A DNA stretch of 64,000 bases from positions 124,001-188,000 of the forward strand of contig JAAWDY010000067.1 in assembly GCA_022793995.1 (NCBI GenBank), written 5' to 3'. The number at the start of each line of letters is the position of its first letter. The stretch's first letter is position 1. Position numbers and translations under genes: made by a program. The DNA is from Coprococcus sp. Its GTDB lineage: Bacteria > Bacillota > Clostridia > Lachnospirales > Lachnospiraceae. Shown piece after piece: positions 1 to 9,423 of this stretch. Under the pieces are notes generated by a model, which was not told the origin of the DNA, did no database searches, and saw only the letters and a list, made by a program, of their open reading frames with translations.

Positions 1-572
1 GCCTGGCTGGAACCGGATCCCATCCGCGCCCTGCCGAATCCGACGCACCCCAGAAGAATGCTGACAATCGGTATCAAAAATGCAGATACAAGGCTCAGAA
101 TCCCGAACACAAGCGCCATATTCGCCGCACTTGTATTGTCCACCGTCCTTACTGGGATCGGCTGACCTGTCGGCAACCCCATCGGACCGTTGACCTGCCG
201 GGCGCCTGTCGGTCCGTTCATCGGCTGTCCTCCCATGGGTCCTTGTTGCACGGGAAGCGGCTGTTGAAGCGTTCTGAGCAAATCTTCCAGGCTGTTTTTA
301 TATGGTTTCTTGGAAAGAGTTCCAACAAACCCATCCAAATCCCACTCGCCTCCGACAGTTCCTTTCATCCACGCCTCCAGGTGGAATACCCCGCCTGCAT
401 AAGACCATTTCAGATATTTGAATCCTTCCATCATCGCATCCCCGGCGCGGTATGCCGGCTCTCCATGCCAGTCAGACATACTAAACTGATTCTTCTGCAA
501 ATAGTCATTCATGATAAAGCTCACGAAATCATCCGGTTTATTCAGCACCAGCTCTTGCACATATCTTGCCAT
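1..572 (-). CDS. Hypothetical membrane protein with DUF4190-like tail (C-terminus cut by window edge)
   Basis: The reading frame is open from an ATG at 572 to the left edge, so about 190 residues are visible and the C-terminus is missing. The N-terminal ~110 residues form a soluble region with no family I can name (starts MARYVQELVLNKPDDF). A Gly/Pro/Met/Gln-rich linker follows with repeats of NGPMG type. A hydrophobic segment then begins (NMALVFGILSLVSAFLIPIV), resembling the membrane part of DUF4190 proteins. A ribosome binding site AGAGAGG precedes the ATG. The gene lies 59 bases downstream of the chemoreceptor stop on the same strand. The function is unknown. Confidence 0.6.
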   Translation of the reverse strand, partial: MARYVQELVLNKPDDFVSFIMNDYLQKNQFSMSDWHGEPAYRAGDAMMEGFKYLKWSYAGGVFHLEAWMKGTVGGEWDLDGFVGTLSKKPYKNSLEDLLRTLQQPLPVQQGPMGGQPMNGPTGARQVNGPMGLPTGQPIPVRTVDNTSAANMALVFGILSLVSAFLIPIVSILLGCVGFGRARMGSGSSQ

Positions 573-631
573 CTTCGATTCCTCTCTTCCCTTGCTTCCC
601 ATGCCCTTTCCTGCTAAAAGCTATTTTCGTC

Positions 632-2284
632 TTACTTTGTCTGACGGAGATTAAACTTCTTCGTCTGCGCCTCCAAAAAATGTACCTGCTCAAAAAGCTG
701 CTGGCTCACCGCAGCCGACTCCTGACTGCTGGCTGAGTTCGTTTGTACTACTGAAGAGATCTGGCTGAGTCCTTCGCTTACCTGCGCGATCGCGGTTGCC
801 TCATTCTCTACCGCCTGCGCGATCTTGCCAATCTCATTGTTCGACTGCGTCACTAGCGACAGTGTCTTCTCCAATGTTTCAGAAACTTCGCCTACGATCC
901 GGCTGCCCTTTTGCGTCGCCTGGACAGAATTCTCAATCAGGTCCTTCGTCGCCTTTGCCGCCTGGTCTGACTTCGCCGCCAGGTTACGCACTTCATCGGA
1001 TACTACCGCAAATCCCTTTCCTGCTTCTCCAGCACGCGCGGCCTCCACTGCCGCATTCAGCGCAAGAATATTGGTCTGGAACGCAATATTTTCAATCGTT
1101 GCAATGATATTACTAATCTGCTGTGACGCCTGGCTGATATCCGCCATCGCTGCCACCATCTCCTGCATCTGCTTACCGCTGACGGATACCTGCTCGCCTG
1201 TCTCCCGCGCGTTCTTCTGTGCATCAGTCGCTGTCTTTACATTCTGTTCCGCATTCTTAGCCAGTTCCTCCAGCGTAGCGGACAATTCCTCTACCGCGCT
1301 CGCCTGCTGCGTCGCCCCCTGTGATAACGACTGGGAACTGCTGGAAAGCTGCTCCGCATTCCCGGATACATTGTGCCCCGCCTGATAAATCCCGGCGATC
1401 GTCCCCGAAAGAGAGGTCGTCAGAGTCTCGATGGACGCTTCGATCGACTTAAAATCTCCGATAAACGGCGCGGAGGTATGCACGTTAAAATCCCCTGCCG
1501 ATAACTGTCCCATAATACTGTTGAGATCCTCGACATATTTATGGATCATCCCCAGCGATTGATTGAGATTATCCGCTAAAGCCCCTAGTTCGTTCTTAGC
1601 GCTTATATTCAGATCCAGCTCCAGGCGCCCCTCCTGAAGCGGCCGCGTCCTTTCACTGATATACAGAATCGGACTCACAATCTGCCGAATCACGTAAAGG
1701 ATCAGGCCGATCAGACAGAATAACGCAATCGCAAGGCAGACTCCGCAAAGAATGTTCATCAACAGGATCGTATTCTCCATATCCTTCATACTATCTGCGC
1801 TCATGCTCTCTCCGCGCTCGATCACCTGATCCAGCAAGCCTACGAGTTTGGTAAGTGTGCCTTGAATCGTATTCTGGTAATATGCCTGTGCCTGCGACGG
1901 GCTTGTATTCATCTTATCCAGCGCCTCGATCGCAGATTCGTGCAGTTGTTTATGTAATGGTTCTATCTCGGACTTAAGGGCAAGTATCGTCTCGTCGTCC
2001 GTTACCGCCTCTCCATACAGCCATTGTCCCAGGATGCAGCCAGTAGGATCCGTGCTTCCTGTAAACTCTGTCCCTGCATATAACGCGTTACTTAGATTAC
2101 TGGACCACTTGTAATGCGCCGCTTCCGCCTTCTGCGCCTTATCCAGCACAAGAGCCGCTTCCGACTGCGCTTCCTGCATGCCCTGGATCCGCATAATGTT
2201 GACAGTCGTCGTAACGCTGAACAAAATCACAGAGGCAAGCGCCGCTATTACGCGGACTCCAACCATTGTCTTAATGCTCTTCAT
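632..2284 (-). CDS. Methyl-accepting chemotaxis protein with CZB-like extracellular sensor
   Basis: Transmembrane chemoreceptor that should signal to CheA/CheW. An N-terminal membrane helix is followed by an extracellular four-helix region of about 140 residues, a second membrane helix, a HAMP linker and a full cytoplasmic signalling domain whose hairpin tip reads [19 protein letters not shown]. The sensor carries the spacing of the CZB zinc-binding domain: His57, then Cys83-x-LG-x-W, then His111 and His115. CZB domains are usually cytoplasmic, so an extracellular position is unusual. Three ATGs occur in tandem; the third was chosen because it lies 7 bases after GAGGAG. No other chemotaxis gene is in the window. 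Confidence 0.9.
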   Translation of the reverse strand: MKSIKTMVGVRVIAALASVILFSVTTTVNIMRIQGMQEAQSEAALVLDKAQKAEAAHYKWSSNLSNALYAGTEFTGSTDPTGCILGQWLYGEAVTDDETILALKSEIEPLHKQLHESAIEALDKMNTSPSQAQAYYQNTIQGTLTKLVGLLDQVIERGESMSADSMKDMENTILLMNILCGVCLAIALFCLIGLILYVIRQIVSPILYISERTRPLQEGRLELDLNISAKNELGALADNLNQSLGMIHKYVEDLNSIMGQLSAGDFNVHTSAPFIGDFKSIEASIETLTTSLSGTIAGIYQAGHNVSGNAEQLSSSSQSLSQGATQQASAVEELSATLEELAKNAEQNVKTATDAQKNARETGEQVSVSGKQMQEMVAAMADISQASQQISNIIATIENIAFQTNILALNAAVEAARAGEAGKGFAVVSDEVRNLAAKSDQAAKATKDLIENSVQATQKGSRIVGEVSETLEKTLSLVTQSNNEIGKIAQAVENEATAIAQVSEGLSQISSVVQTNSASSQESAAVSQQLFEQVHFLEAQTKKFNLRQTK

Positions 2285-2403
2285 CATCATACTCCTCTTT
2301 TCTTAATATCATTAGTTGACATTAGTATAACAGACCGCTCATCGCTTTTCAACGATTTCTTTCCCTTTGGCACAGCTTTCCTTCCACTGGAAACCTATGC
2401 TTC

Positions 2404-3294
2404 TTACTGGAAATTCTCCACCTCTTCCATTGTCGGGATCGCAACTCCTGCACCGGCCCTGGATACTGTGATCGCCGCCGCCTTTGCCGCCATATCCATC
2501 GCTTTTTCCACTGGAAGTTCCTGTAGTACGCCTGCGATAAAATACCCTGTAAATGTATCTCCCGCCGCGGTCGTATCCACAGTCTCCACCTTGTATATTT
2601 CCTGGACATAGCTCTTTACGCCGTCAAAATAGACGGAACCATCCCCACCCAGCGTCAGCACGATCTTAGCCCCTGGAAATCGTTCTCCCAGGGCTTTAGC
2701 CAGATCTTGAGCACCACCGTTTTCTATCCCTAGTATCTGCCCTGCTTCTATCTCATTTAATATGAAGTAATCAATCTGATCGAGAGGAAGCCCCAGCGCC
2801 TTTTCATCCATAGGTGAGGGATTCAGAACAATCTTCATCCCTTTCTCATGCGCTTTTTTTACAATATAAGGAAGTTCATTGATCTCATTCTGCAAGATCA
2901 AATAATCGCCGTCGCCGAAAGCGGACAGCGTCTCATCCACCTGCTCCCGCGTAATGGCCTGGTTCGCACCACCATACAGGAGGATACAGTTATCGCCGTT
3001 GTCGTCGTTCTGTATGATCGCGTGACCGCTTTTTACCTGAGGCAAAATGCGGACATAATCGGTATTTACTCCCGCCTCTCCTAGAAATTCTTCCAGAAAT
3101 CTCCCTTCCTCTCCGATACTTCCCGCGTGATATACCTCCACGCCTGCTTTTCCCAGGGCAACCGACTGGTTCAGCCCCTTCCCGCCCGGATAAGTGCAAA
3201 GCTCCCGGGAAGACAGCGTCTCTCCCCGTTCTACCATGTGGTTCACCTTGTAAACATAATCAATATTAAGCGAGCCAAAATTCAATACCTTCAT
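2404..3294 (-). CDS. PfkB-family carbohydrate kinase (ribokinase-like)
   Basis: Phosphorylates a sugar or nucleoside with ATP in the cytosol. At 296 residues it has the usual ribokinase length. It starts MKVLNFGSLNIDYVY, has the PGGKGLNQSVAL substrate motif near residue 40, and the C-terminal signature TTAAGDTFTGYF containing the catalytic Asp and anion hole. An upstream in-frame start was rejected because the ATG at 3294 matches the family N-terminus and follows AAGGAG. It lies 19 bases downstream of a binding-protein gene, so the two may be co-transcribed. The substrate cannot be assigned; no ribose permease is adjacent. Confidence 0.87.
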   Translation of the reverse strand: MKVLNFGSLNIDYVYKVNHMVERGETLSSRELCTYPGGKGLNQSVALGKAGVEVYHAGSIGEEGRFLEEFLGEAGVNTDYVRILPQVKSGHAIIQNDDNGDNCILLYGGANQAITREQVDETLSAFGDGDYLILQNEINELPYIVKKAHEKGMKIVLNPSPMDEKALGLPLDQIDYFILNEIEAGQILGIENGGAQDLAKALGERFPGAKIVLTLGGDGSVYFDGVKSYVQEIYKVETVDTTAAGDTFTGYFIAGVLQELPVEKAMDMAAKAAAITVSRAGAGVAIPTMEEVENFQ

Positions 3295-3313
3295 CCTTCT
3301 TTTCTCCTTCCTG

Positions 3314-4105
3314 TTATCTGCGGTATTTCGCCATAATCTCATCAAATGTACCGTCTGTTTTAAGCTCTGCCAACGCCTCATTGACCTTTTTGCACAGTTC
3401 GTCATTTCCTTTTTTCACAGCAAACGCATATTCCTCATCCACATAAGCTGTCTCCAGTACTTTCAACCTGTCTTCGTCTTCTGTCAGAAACTTTGCCGTC
3501 TGTTCATCGAGGATCGCGGCGTCGATTTCCCCTTCAAAAATAGCCTTGAGGGCGTCCGTCCCCCATACAAAGCGCCGGACCTTTTCTCCTCCATACTCAT
3601 CTGTCGCATAAATGTCGCCCGTCGTTCCCTTTTGCACACCGAGCTGCCTGCCCGCAAGAGCTGTCTGATCGTCAATCCCACTATCTACTTTTACAACGAT
3701 CGCCTGGCTGCCACTCCCATATGGATCTGTAAATTCCACCTGCCCCCGCCTTTCGTCGATTGCCAGAAGCCCCGCTGCTCCCAAATCCGCCTCATCGCTT
3801 TGTACCGCAGGCAAAATAGCTTCCATCTCCAGCTCTTTCACAACAAGCTCCCTATCCAGCTTAGCTGCAACTGCTTTTGCAAGCTCCACGTCAATGCCGA
3901 CAAGCTCCTTTTCCTCATAATATCCATAAGGCGGGAGTTCCACGCTTAACGCTACGACCAGCTTTTCCTTTTTGCTCTCCTTCTTTTCCTGCTCTTCCTT
4001 TTCGTCCACTTTTTTGGACTTGCACGCTCCCGCCATACAAACGCAGGCGACGGCGCATGCCAATAGAACTGCCCTGCACAGGATTTTCTTCCTTCTTTTC
4101 TTCAT
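3314..4105 (-). CDS. Amino-acid-type ABC transporter substrate-binding lipoprotein (SBP_bac_3)
   Basis: Extracellular solute-binding protein of 263 residues. It has a signal peptide with lipobox MAGAC, a charged Lys/Glu linker, and then the family-3 binding fold: PPYGYYEEKELVGIDVELAKAVA near the start, DLGAAGLLAIDERR in the middle and LKTDGTFDEIMAKYRR at the end. These features fit polar amino acid uptake. No cognate permease or ATPase is adjacent: uppP lies 7 bases upstream and the PfkB kinase 19 bases downstream. It is therefore an orphan in this window and could serve a transporter elsewhere. Confidence 0.88.
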   Translation of the reverse strand: MKKRRKKILCRAVLLACAVACVCMAGACKSKKVDEKEEQEKKESKKEKLVVALSVELPPYGYYEEKELVGIDVELAKAVAAKLDRELVVKELEMEAILPAVQSDEADLGAAGLLAIDERRGQVEFTDPYGSGSQAIVVKVDSGIDDQTALAGRQLGVQKGTTGDIYATDEYGGEKVRRFVWGTDALKAIFEGEIDAAILDEQTAKFLTEDEDRLKVLETAYVDEEYAFAVKKGNDELCKKVNEALAELKTDGTFDEIMAKYRR

Positions 4106-4112
4106 ATATCAC

Positions 4113-4931
4113 CTATCCCCATACTATAAAATACAGCAGCACCAGAACGCCAAGTACGATCCTGTAATATCCAAATGGCTTGAAATCATGCTTTTTAATA
4201 TAGGACATCAAAAATTTGATCGCGAATATCGAGACAAAAAAGGCAACCAGACACCCAATAAGTAAGATGAAAACTTCCATGCCCGTATAGTCAAAACCAA
4301 ACTTAAAAAGCTTCAGGGCGCTCGCCCCACACATAACCGGAATCGCTAGATAGAATGTAAATTCCGCCGCCACGGCTCTTGAAGCGCCGAGAAGAAGTCC
4401 CCCGAGTATCGTTGCCCCGGAGCGGGACGTGCCGGGAACTAAGGCGAGCACCTGGAACAGGCCGATATAAAATCCGGTCGAATAGGGGAGCGCTGAAAGC
4501 TTCGTAATCCTCGGACGTGCCCGTTCGTTCCTCTTTTCAATCAGGATAAAGAAAATCCCGTAAACGATCAGCATCAAAGCGACCACCACATAATTATAAA
4601 GATATTTATCCAAAAGATCGTCAAACAAAATCCCGATCACTCCTGCAGGAATACAGGAAACAATGATCTTCATCCACAAATTCATGGTGAGCCTTTTCTG
4701 CTTCGCCGTCTTTCTCGGCGAAAACGGGTTCAGTTTGTGAAAATAAAGAACAACTACCGCCATGATCGCCCCAAGCTGGATCACAACGCGGAACATTTCC
4801 ATAAATTCCTCACTCTGCGACATGTGAAGAAATTCCTCTACCAAAATCATGTGCCCTGTACTGCTGATCGGGAGCCACTCTGTAATCCCTTCTACCAGTC
4901 CCAGGACGATCGCTATTAATATATCTGCCAT
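4113..4931 (-). CDS. uppP: Undecaprenyl-diphosphatase UppP (BacA)
   Basis: Integral membrane enzyme that dephosphorylates undecaprenyl diphosphate, recycling the lipid carrier for peptidoglycan and surface glycans and giving bacitracin tolerance. Both signatures are present: [19 protein letters not shown] near the N-terminus with the catalytic Glu residues, and [12 protein letters not shown] later. The length of 272 residues and multiple membrane segments are typical. It ends 7 bases before the binding-protein lipoprotein gene on the same strand. The substrate lipid is also needed by the glycan cluster at the right of the window, but the genes are far apart. Confidence 0.96.
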   Translation of the reverse strand: MADILIAIVLGLVEGITEWLPISSTGHMILVEEFLHMSQSEEFMEMFRVVIQLGAIMAVVVLYFHKLNPFSPRKTAKQKRLTMNLWMKIIVSCIPAGVIGILFDDLLDKYLYNYVVVALMLIVYGIFFILIEKRNERARPRITKLSALPYSTGFYIGLFQVLALVPGTSRSGATILGGLLLGASRAVAAEFTFYLAIPVMCGASALKLFKFGFDYTGMEVFILLIGCLVAFFVSIFAIKFLMSYIKKHDFKPFGYYRIVLGVLVLLYFIVWG

Positions 4932-4999
4932 TTTTTCTCCATCCTTTTTGTGCTTTACTTTATTTTATGTACGCTCTCTTTCGGTATGCGCTTTTACAC

Positions 5000-5842
5000 T
5001 TATAATACAAATTTCTCCACAGCCAGTGCAGCTCCATCTTCATTGTTAGAAAGAGTGACGTAGTCCGCCGCTTCTATCACACTTTTTGCAGCGTTCGCCA
5101 TAGCGACGCCAAGTCCGGCCGATCGGATCATCGCCAGATCGTTCTCACCATCCCCGCACGCCATGATCTCCTCCCTGGAGATCCCCAGATGCCTGCCCAG
5201 CCGCAAAAGCCCCGCCCCTTTATCGGCTCCCAGGGCGTTAGCCTCCAGATTCCGCGAAATCGCGCTGGTGACGGCAAGACCTCCCAGCTCCTCGATCCGC
5301 CTTCTGGCCTCGCGTCTGTCCTCTTCCCTACGGAAAACGGCATGCACCTTATCCAGAGCGCACCCTTCCATCTCTCGCATCTTTTCCCACAGATCCGGTA
5401 CTTTTGTACGGGTACTGCGGATATATTCCACCACCGGCTGGGATTCCACATACGCTTCCGCCCTGTCGACCTCTCCTGCCTTAGCAAAACCCATGCCGTC
5501 AAAATAAATCTCCTTTAGAGTATCGTATTCATCAAAAATTCTGAGAACCTTTACCGCCAGGTCGTAGTCGACCGGACATTCATAGATCGTCTTCTTCTCC
5601 TGTCTGTCAACGATTCTGCCTCCGTTGGACGCCAGCACATACCGCATCCCAGGAAATTCCAGCAGCTCCTTCGGCACTCCGGTTATCGGACGCCCTGTGG
5701 CAACGACAAGCTCCACTCCCTTTTCCCTGGCCCGTAAGAGCACATCCCGAGTATATCTAGTTAACTCCTTTTGGTCGTTCAAAAGCGTGCCGTCAAGATC
5801 GAATCCGATCATTTTGATATTCCTTTTTCCTGCCTGCTCCAT
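5000..5842 (-). CDS. Cof-type HAD-IIB phosphatase
   Basis: Cytosolic haloacid-dehalogenase-type phosphatase, probably acting on sugar phosphates or similar small molecules. Motif I is IGFDLDGTLLND with the nucleophile Asp, motif II is VVATGRP, and motif IV is CGDGENDLAMI. The cap region and the closing segment GVAMANAAKSVIEAADYVTLSNNEDG are typical of the Cof family. Three starts are possible (5875, 5842, 5812). Position 5842 gives the usual short lead-in and has GGTGA upstream; 5812 has a good AAGGA and is nearly as likely. The specific substrate is unknown. Confidence 0.9.
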   Translation of the reverse strand: MEQAGKRNIKMIGFDLDGTLLNDQKELTRYTRDVLLRAREKGVELVVATGRPITGVPKELLEFPGMRYVLASNGGRIVDRQEKKTIYECPVDYDLAVKVLRIFDEYDTLKEIYFDGMGFAKAGEVDRAEAYVESQPVVEYIRSTRTKVPDLWEKMREMEGCALDKVHAVFRREEDRREARRRIEELGGLAVTSAISRNLEANALGADKGAGLLRLGRHLGISREEIMACGDGENDLAMIRSAGLGVAMANAAKSVIEAADYVTLSNNEDGAALAVEKFVL

Positions 5843-6019
5843 TATTTTCACCCTGATCCTGCTTAGTCCTCCCATTCATCTCGCTGTTCTTCTAAAAAAT
5901 TCCACCTACGAGGTTAAAACTGCGGTTCACGGCAGCCTACACAAAATTCGCAAAATCTGCCAACAAAACTGTCGGCCGCATAGTTGAAAAAATTTTAGTA
6001 ATTTATAGTATAACAAAGT

Positions 6020-6048
6020 TTGCGAAATAAAGCAATTTGTAGTATACT
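6020..6048 (+). promoter_or_regulatory. Sigma-A-type promoter for the SleB-like hydrolase
   Basis: TTGCGA at 6020-6025, a 17-base spacer and TATACT at 6043-6048. The start codon at 6085 lies 37 bases further on. Confidence 0.55.
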
Positions 6049-6084
6049 ATTAAAAGTACACTTTTGCAGAAAGGAATTTGCGGC

Positions 6085-7170
6085 ATGAAAAAGAAGTTAA
6101 AATCATTGCTGAAGACATGTACCGCTCTCGTTTGCGCCGTTTCTATTTGCACACTTACCCTTATCGTCCGCGCAGACGATTCAGTGGACAGCCTTACAAA
6201 GAAAACCTCAGATCTACAGAACCGCTTGGACAATCTGAACAACCAGCTCACAGAGTTGAGCGCTGAGATCACAGATCTGGCTGTAAAAATTGAAGAGACT
6301 GATAATTCTATAGCGAAAGCAGAGCTTGACCTTACTGCGGCAAAGCTGAACGAACAGCTGCAGTACGATGCGATGAAGAAACGAATCAAATATATGTATG
6401 AATCAGGGAATACTTCTCTTCTTGAGATCCTTTTTTCTTCTGAAAGCATGGGAGAGTTCCTCAATAATACAGAATTTGTCAGAAATGTCACCGAGTATGA
6501 CAGAAACATGCTCAATGACCTGCAGGAGATACATAAGGAAATTGCCGAGAAGGAACAGGCACTAAAAGATGAGCAGGAAGAACTTGCGGTGATGAAAGAA
6601 GATATGGAATCGCGCCGTAATTCTTTGAATACAGCGATCTCTACAACATCCGGAGATCTCAAAGCCTCGGCGGACGCTCTTTCCAAGGCCAAAGCCGCCG
6701 AAGCCGCGGCACAGGAGGCCCTGAAAGAACAGGCTGCGGCCGAGAATAATTCCGCTTCCTCCGGAGGCGGAGGGCAGTCGTCAGGCGGGAACAGCGGCAG
6801 CATTACGGTCGACCCGACTCCGGCTGACACCAATGAATTGGTCTTGTTCGCGGCGATTCTGGAATGTGAGGCAGGCACCTCTGATTATAACGCGCTCCTT
6901 GCCGTCGCGACAGTCATAATGAACCGGGTTGCAAGCGGAAGCTATCCCGGAACCGTCACCGACGTTATTTACCAGCGCGGACAATTCTCCCCCACCTGGA
7001 ACGGGAGCCTAAACAAGGCTCTTCAAAGAGGTCCCTGTTCTCTGAGCTATCAAGTAGCGCAGGATGCATTGAATGGAAAACGTTTGTCCGCAGTAAGCGG
7101 GTGCTACTCGTTCCGGGCGTCTTGGACAGGCTATTCCGGAGTAGTCATCGGAGACAATGTCTTCTTCTAA
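6085..7170 (+). CDS. Secreted coiled-coil protein with SleB-type cell wall hydrolase domain
   Basis: Probable peptidoglycan hydrolase acting outside the membrane. A signal peptide is followed by a long coiled coil of about 170 residues (SDLQNRLDNLNNQLTELSAE and onward), resembling the regulatory coils of CwlO/PcsB-type hydrolases. An Ala/Gln/Gly/Ser-rich linker leads to a C-terminal Hydrolase_2 (SleB/CwlJ-like) domain with ILECEAG carrying the likely catalytic Glu, then IMNRVASGSYPGTVTDVIYQ and RGQFSPTWNG. The ATG at 6085 follows AAAGGA and is preferred to an ATG 21 bases earlier. It is a single-gene unit between a clear promoter and a terminator. A role in growth or separation is as likely as spore germination. 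Confidence 0.88.
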   Translation: MKKKLKSLLKTCTALVCAVSICTLTLIVRADDSVDSLTKKTSDLQNRLDNLNNQLTELSAEITDLAVKIEETDNSIAKAELDLTAAKLNEQLQYDAMKKRIKYMYESGNTSLLEILFSSESMGEFLNNTEFVRNVTEYDRNMLNDLQEIHKEIAEKEQALKDEQEELAVMKEDMESRRNSLNTAISTTSGDLKASADALSKAKAAEAAAQEALKEQAAAENNSASSGGGGQSSGGNSGSITVDPTPADTNELVLFAAILECEAGTSDYNALLAVATVIMNRVASGSYPGTVTDVIYQRGQFSPTWNGSLNKALQRGPCSLSYQVAQDALNGKRLSAVSGCYSFRASWTGYSGVVIGDNVFF

Positions 7171-7214
7171 GAAAGGTTTTTATGAAAAAAAGGGTGCGTC
7201 CCATGATATCGAAA

Positions 7215-7269
7215 AAAGAATCCCATGAAATTCAAGGTTTTCAATCCTTTGAATTCCATGGGGTTCTTT
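7215..7269. terminator. Bidirectional rho-independent terminator
   Basis: Two 23-24-base arms pair with a few mismatches around a short loop (left arm begins AAAGAATCCCATG, right arm ends CATGGGGTTCTTT), with A- and T-rich ends. It lies between convergent genes ending at 7170 and 7288 and can serve both. Confidence 0.85.
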
Positions 7270-7287
7270 CTTATACCTTATAAGACA

Positions 7288-8541
7288 TCAATACATCATC
7301 TTACTTATGGATTCCTGTTGCAGATTATCCTTTGTCACCCATACATAACCGGTATTCACTTCAGCCTCATTCGCCTGCTCCAGTATCGCTCTTGCACAAG
7401 CGACCACCGTCGCATATCCCATACCGTATGGGTTCTGCACAATCAGTCCTTCCAGCTTCCCGTCTTTCAGAAGTTCAAGTTGATCTTCGCCGCCGTCAAA
7501 ACTAACAATCTTTATATCCTCTCTCTCCATCTCTTCCAGCACGCTCACCGCCAGCTTCGCCGCTTCCTCATTCGTCGTGAATATGCCTTTTATATCCGGG
7601 TTCTTTTCAAGGAGATACTTCACTACATCCTCCTGCGTCATATCCTCTACCGCTTCTTCCAGGTCATCCATTTCTTTTGGTTCCGCCGTTCCTTCATCGT
7701 CGGCCGGATCCGCGGGATCCTCAGAACCTTCGGACATCTCCTGCCCCGGGATATCTTCTCCGGGGCTTCGTTCTGCCTGGATCGTCTTCTGCATTTCTTC
7801 CAATTCATCCAATCGATAGACACCAGCAATCTTTACTTCCGGGTGATCTTCGTGAATGGCATTTACAAAGCCTTCCTCTCTCTTCTGTGCGGAAGTCGAC
7901 TTAGAATCATGCACCAAAAGGAGCATATCCCCGTTCTCGCCAATACTGTCGCAGAGCTTGCTCGCCGCTGTGTACGCTGCTTCCAGATTGTCCGTATCCA
8001 CCATGCTCATAATATCTGGATAGTGGGTTCCTGAATCAAAGGCCACGATCTGGATATGGTTCTCTGCAGCCAGGTCAAACTGTACCTCGCAAGCATCTGC
8101 GTCGACAGCCGCAATTCCAATAGCCGCTGGATATCTGGCAAGCTCCTCATCGAGGATATTCACCTGGTCGTCCACATCCGTCTCTGTCTGGGGTGCGGAG
8201 TAGACCAAAGTGATCTTATCGCTCCCCTTATACCCAAACTTTTTATTGATATCCTCGACTGCCTTCTCAGCGCCGGCTTTTATCTCAGACCAATATGCGG
8301 AAGAGCTTCCTCTCCCTATGACCGAAATACGCGTCCCGGGTTCCAGTTTCAGACCGTCCACATTACTGTACGCCATCGGGTGGATCACATCCAGATTGCA
8401 TTGACGTTCGTCTTCCTCAGTCTGAACTCCTCCCTGAGAATCATCCTTCTTATCTCCGGTTCCCTGTACGGCCGCCGCACATCCTGCTGCGATCAAGGCC
8501 ACACAACATCCTGCCGCCACTAAGCTCCATGGTCTCTTCAT
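7288..8541 (-). CDS. Sugar-type ABC substrate-binding lipoprotein with acidic insert
   Basis: Extracellular binding protein of the ribose/galactose type (Peripla_BP_4 fold), 417 residues. Lipobox LIAAGC is near residue 21. Recognisable segments are GRGSSSAYWSEIKAGAEKAV, AAVDADACEVQFDLAAENHI, GIFTTNEEAAKLAVSVLEEM and VSFDGGEDQLELLKDGKLEG. Between the two lobes sits an insert of about 50 residues, rich in Glu, Asp and Pro, which ordinary members lack. No permease, ATPase or sensor kinase is adjacent, so it is an orphan here. The ligand is unknown. Confidence 0.85.
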   Translation of the reverse strand: MKRPWSLVAAGCCVALIAAGCAAAVQGTGDKKDDSQGGVQTEEDERQCNLDVIHPMAYSNVDGLKLEPGTRISVIGRGSSSAYWSEIKAGAEKAVEDINKKFGYKGSDKITLVYSAPQTETDVDDQVNILDEELARYPAAIGIAAVDADACEVQFDLAAENHIQIVAFDSGTHYPDIMSMVDTDNLEAAYTAASKLCDSIGENGDMLLLVHDSKSTSAQKREEGFVNAIHEDHPEVKIAGVYRLDELEEMQKTIQAERSPGEDIPGQEMSEGSEDPADPADDEGTAEPKEMDDLEEAVEDMTQEDVVKYLLEKNPDIKGIFTTNEEAAKLAVSVLEEMEREDIKIVSFDGGEDQLELLKDGKLEGLIVQNPYGMGYATVVACARAILEQANEAEVNTGYVWVTKDNLQQESISKMMY

Positions 8542-8635
8542 AAAAATCGCCCCTTTCCGCTATACTTTATTCCTCTTCCTCTGTTCTTCAAGCGGATTTC
8601 GATTACCCTCTTCTTAAATCAATCTCTTTCTGACT

Positions 8636-8748
8636 TCTAATCGCCTGTCGGCGATGTCTTTCACACAGTAACCTTCCTGCGCCTTCCGGCGCACTCAGTG
8701 TACCTGATTCTAATCGCCTGTCGGCGATGTCTTTCACACAGTAACCAC
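8636..8748. repeat. Intergenic palindromic repeat pair (REP-like)
   Basis: A direct repeat of about 38 bases occurs at about 8636-8674 and 8709-8747. Each copy contains the palindrome ATCGCCTGTCGGCGAT followed by GTCTTTCACACAGTAACC. Between the copies is a third hairpin of the same plan, TGCGCCTTCCGGCGCA. The gene-free stretch 8542-8959 holds these hairpins and the ferredoxin promoter. Confidence 0.75.
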
Positions 8749-8810
8749 TATACACCAAAACGCCGGAAAAAGGCAAAACTTTTTCTTAAGATTTCGTAAA
8801 GATTTTTTAC

Positions 8811-8839
8811 TTGTATATTTAAATCATATGTATTAAAAT
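8811..8839 (+). promoter_or_regulatory. Sigma-A-type promoter for the ferredoxin gene
   Basis: TTGTAT at 8811-8816, a 17-base spacer and TAAAAT at 8834-8839. The ferredoxin start at 8960 would then have an untranslated leader of about 115 bases. Confidence 0.5.
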
Positions 8840-8959
8840 AGAGTCATGCAAATGATATAAGGGTCAGAAACGATTCGACCTGCGATACCTGTGGTTCATT
8901 CCGCACTTTATGGTATCATACAACTTGCAATACTAAAAGCAAAAGGAGGGTACATAATT

Positions 8960-9130
8960 ATGGCACACGTAATTTCTGATGCTTGCGTAAGCTGTGGTGC
9001 ATGTGAAGGCGCCTGTCCAGTAGGCGCTATTTCAATGGGCGACGACCATATGCAGATCGACGCTGGCGCTTGTGTTGACTGCGGCGCTTGTGAAGCTGCA
9101 TGTCCAACAGGAGCTATTTCCGCAGAGTAG
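8960..9130 (+). CDS. 2[4Fe-4S] clostridial-type ferredoxin
   Basis: Small cytosolic electron carrier of 56 residues. It holds two CxxCxxCxxxCP cluster motifs, CVSCGACEGACP and CVDCGACEAACP, one in each half, as in the classic clostridial ferredoxins serving pyruvate:ferredoxin oxidoreductase, hydrogenase and Rnf. The ATG at 8960 follows a strong AAAGGAGGG and removes an implausible N-terminal extension. It is a single-gene unit with its own promoter and terminator. It could also supply electrons to radical SAM enzymes, but nothing here shows that. Confidence 0.96.
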   Translation: MAHVISDACVSCGACEGACPVGAISMGDDHMQIDAGACVDCGACEAACPTGAISAE

Positions 9131-9159
9131 TCCTGTATTGAGGTAGTTCAGACAGTACT

Positions 9160-9205
9160 GGGAACGGATTTTCGCGCTTGTTCGCGGATACCCGTTCCTT
9201 TTTCA
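9160..9205 (+). terminator. Rho-independent terminator of the ferredoxin gene
   Basis: GGAACGGATTTTCGCG pairs with CGCGGATACCCGTTCC across a 6-base loop and is followed by TTTTT. Confidence 0.85.
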
Positions 9206-9423
9206 TTACAGAGTATCCAACCATATGCGCTGGAGACACATTTTGTCGGATTTCTTTCCAGCCTCTCTTCCTTTCCTATGTCATATACGCATCATTTGTC
9301 GAACGATTTTTGTCCCACATATCCTATTATATGCTACAATATACCTGTAACATGAAATACTTCAGAAACTTTTTAATATCTGTTTCTGAGGCTCCTACAT
9401 AAAATAATAAGGGGGTAAATCGT

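Noticed and set aside
825-1385. 186-codon plus-strand ORF
   Set aside because: It is antisense to the conserved signalling domain of the chemoreceptor.
8636-8748. CRISPR-like direct repeats
   Set aside because: Only two copies, the spacer is itself a hairpin, and no cas gene is nearby.
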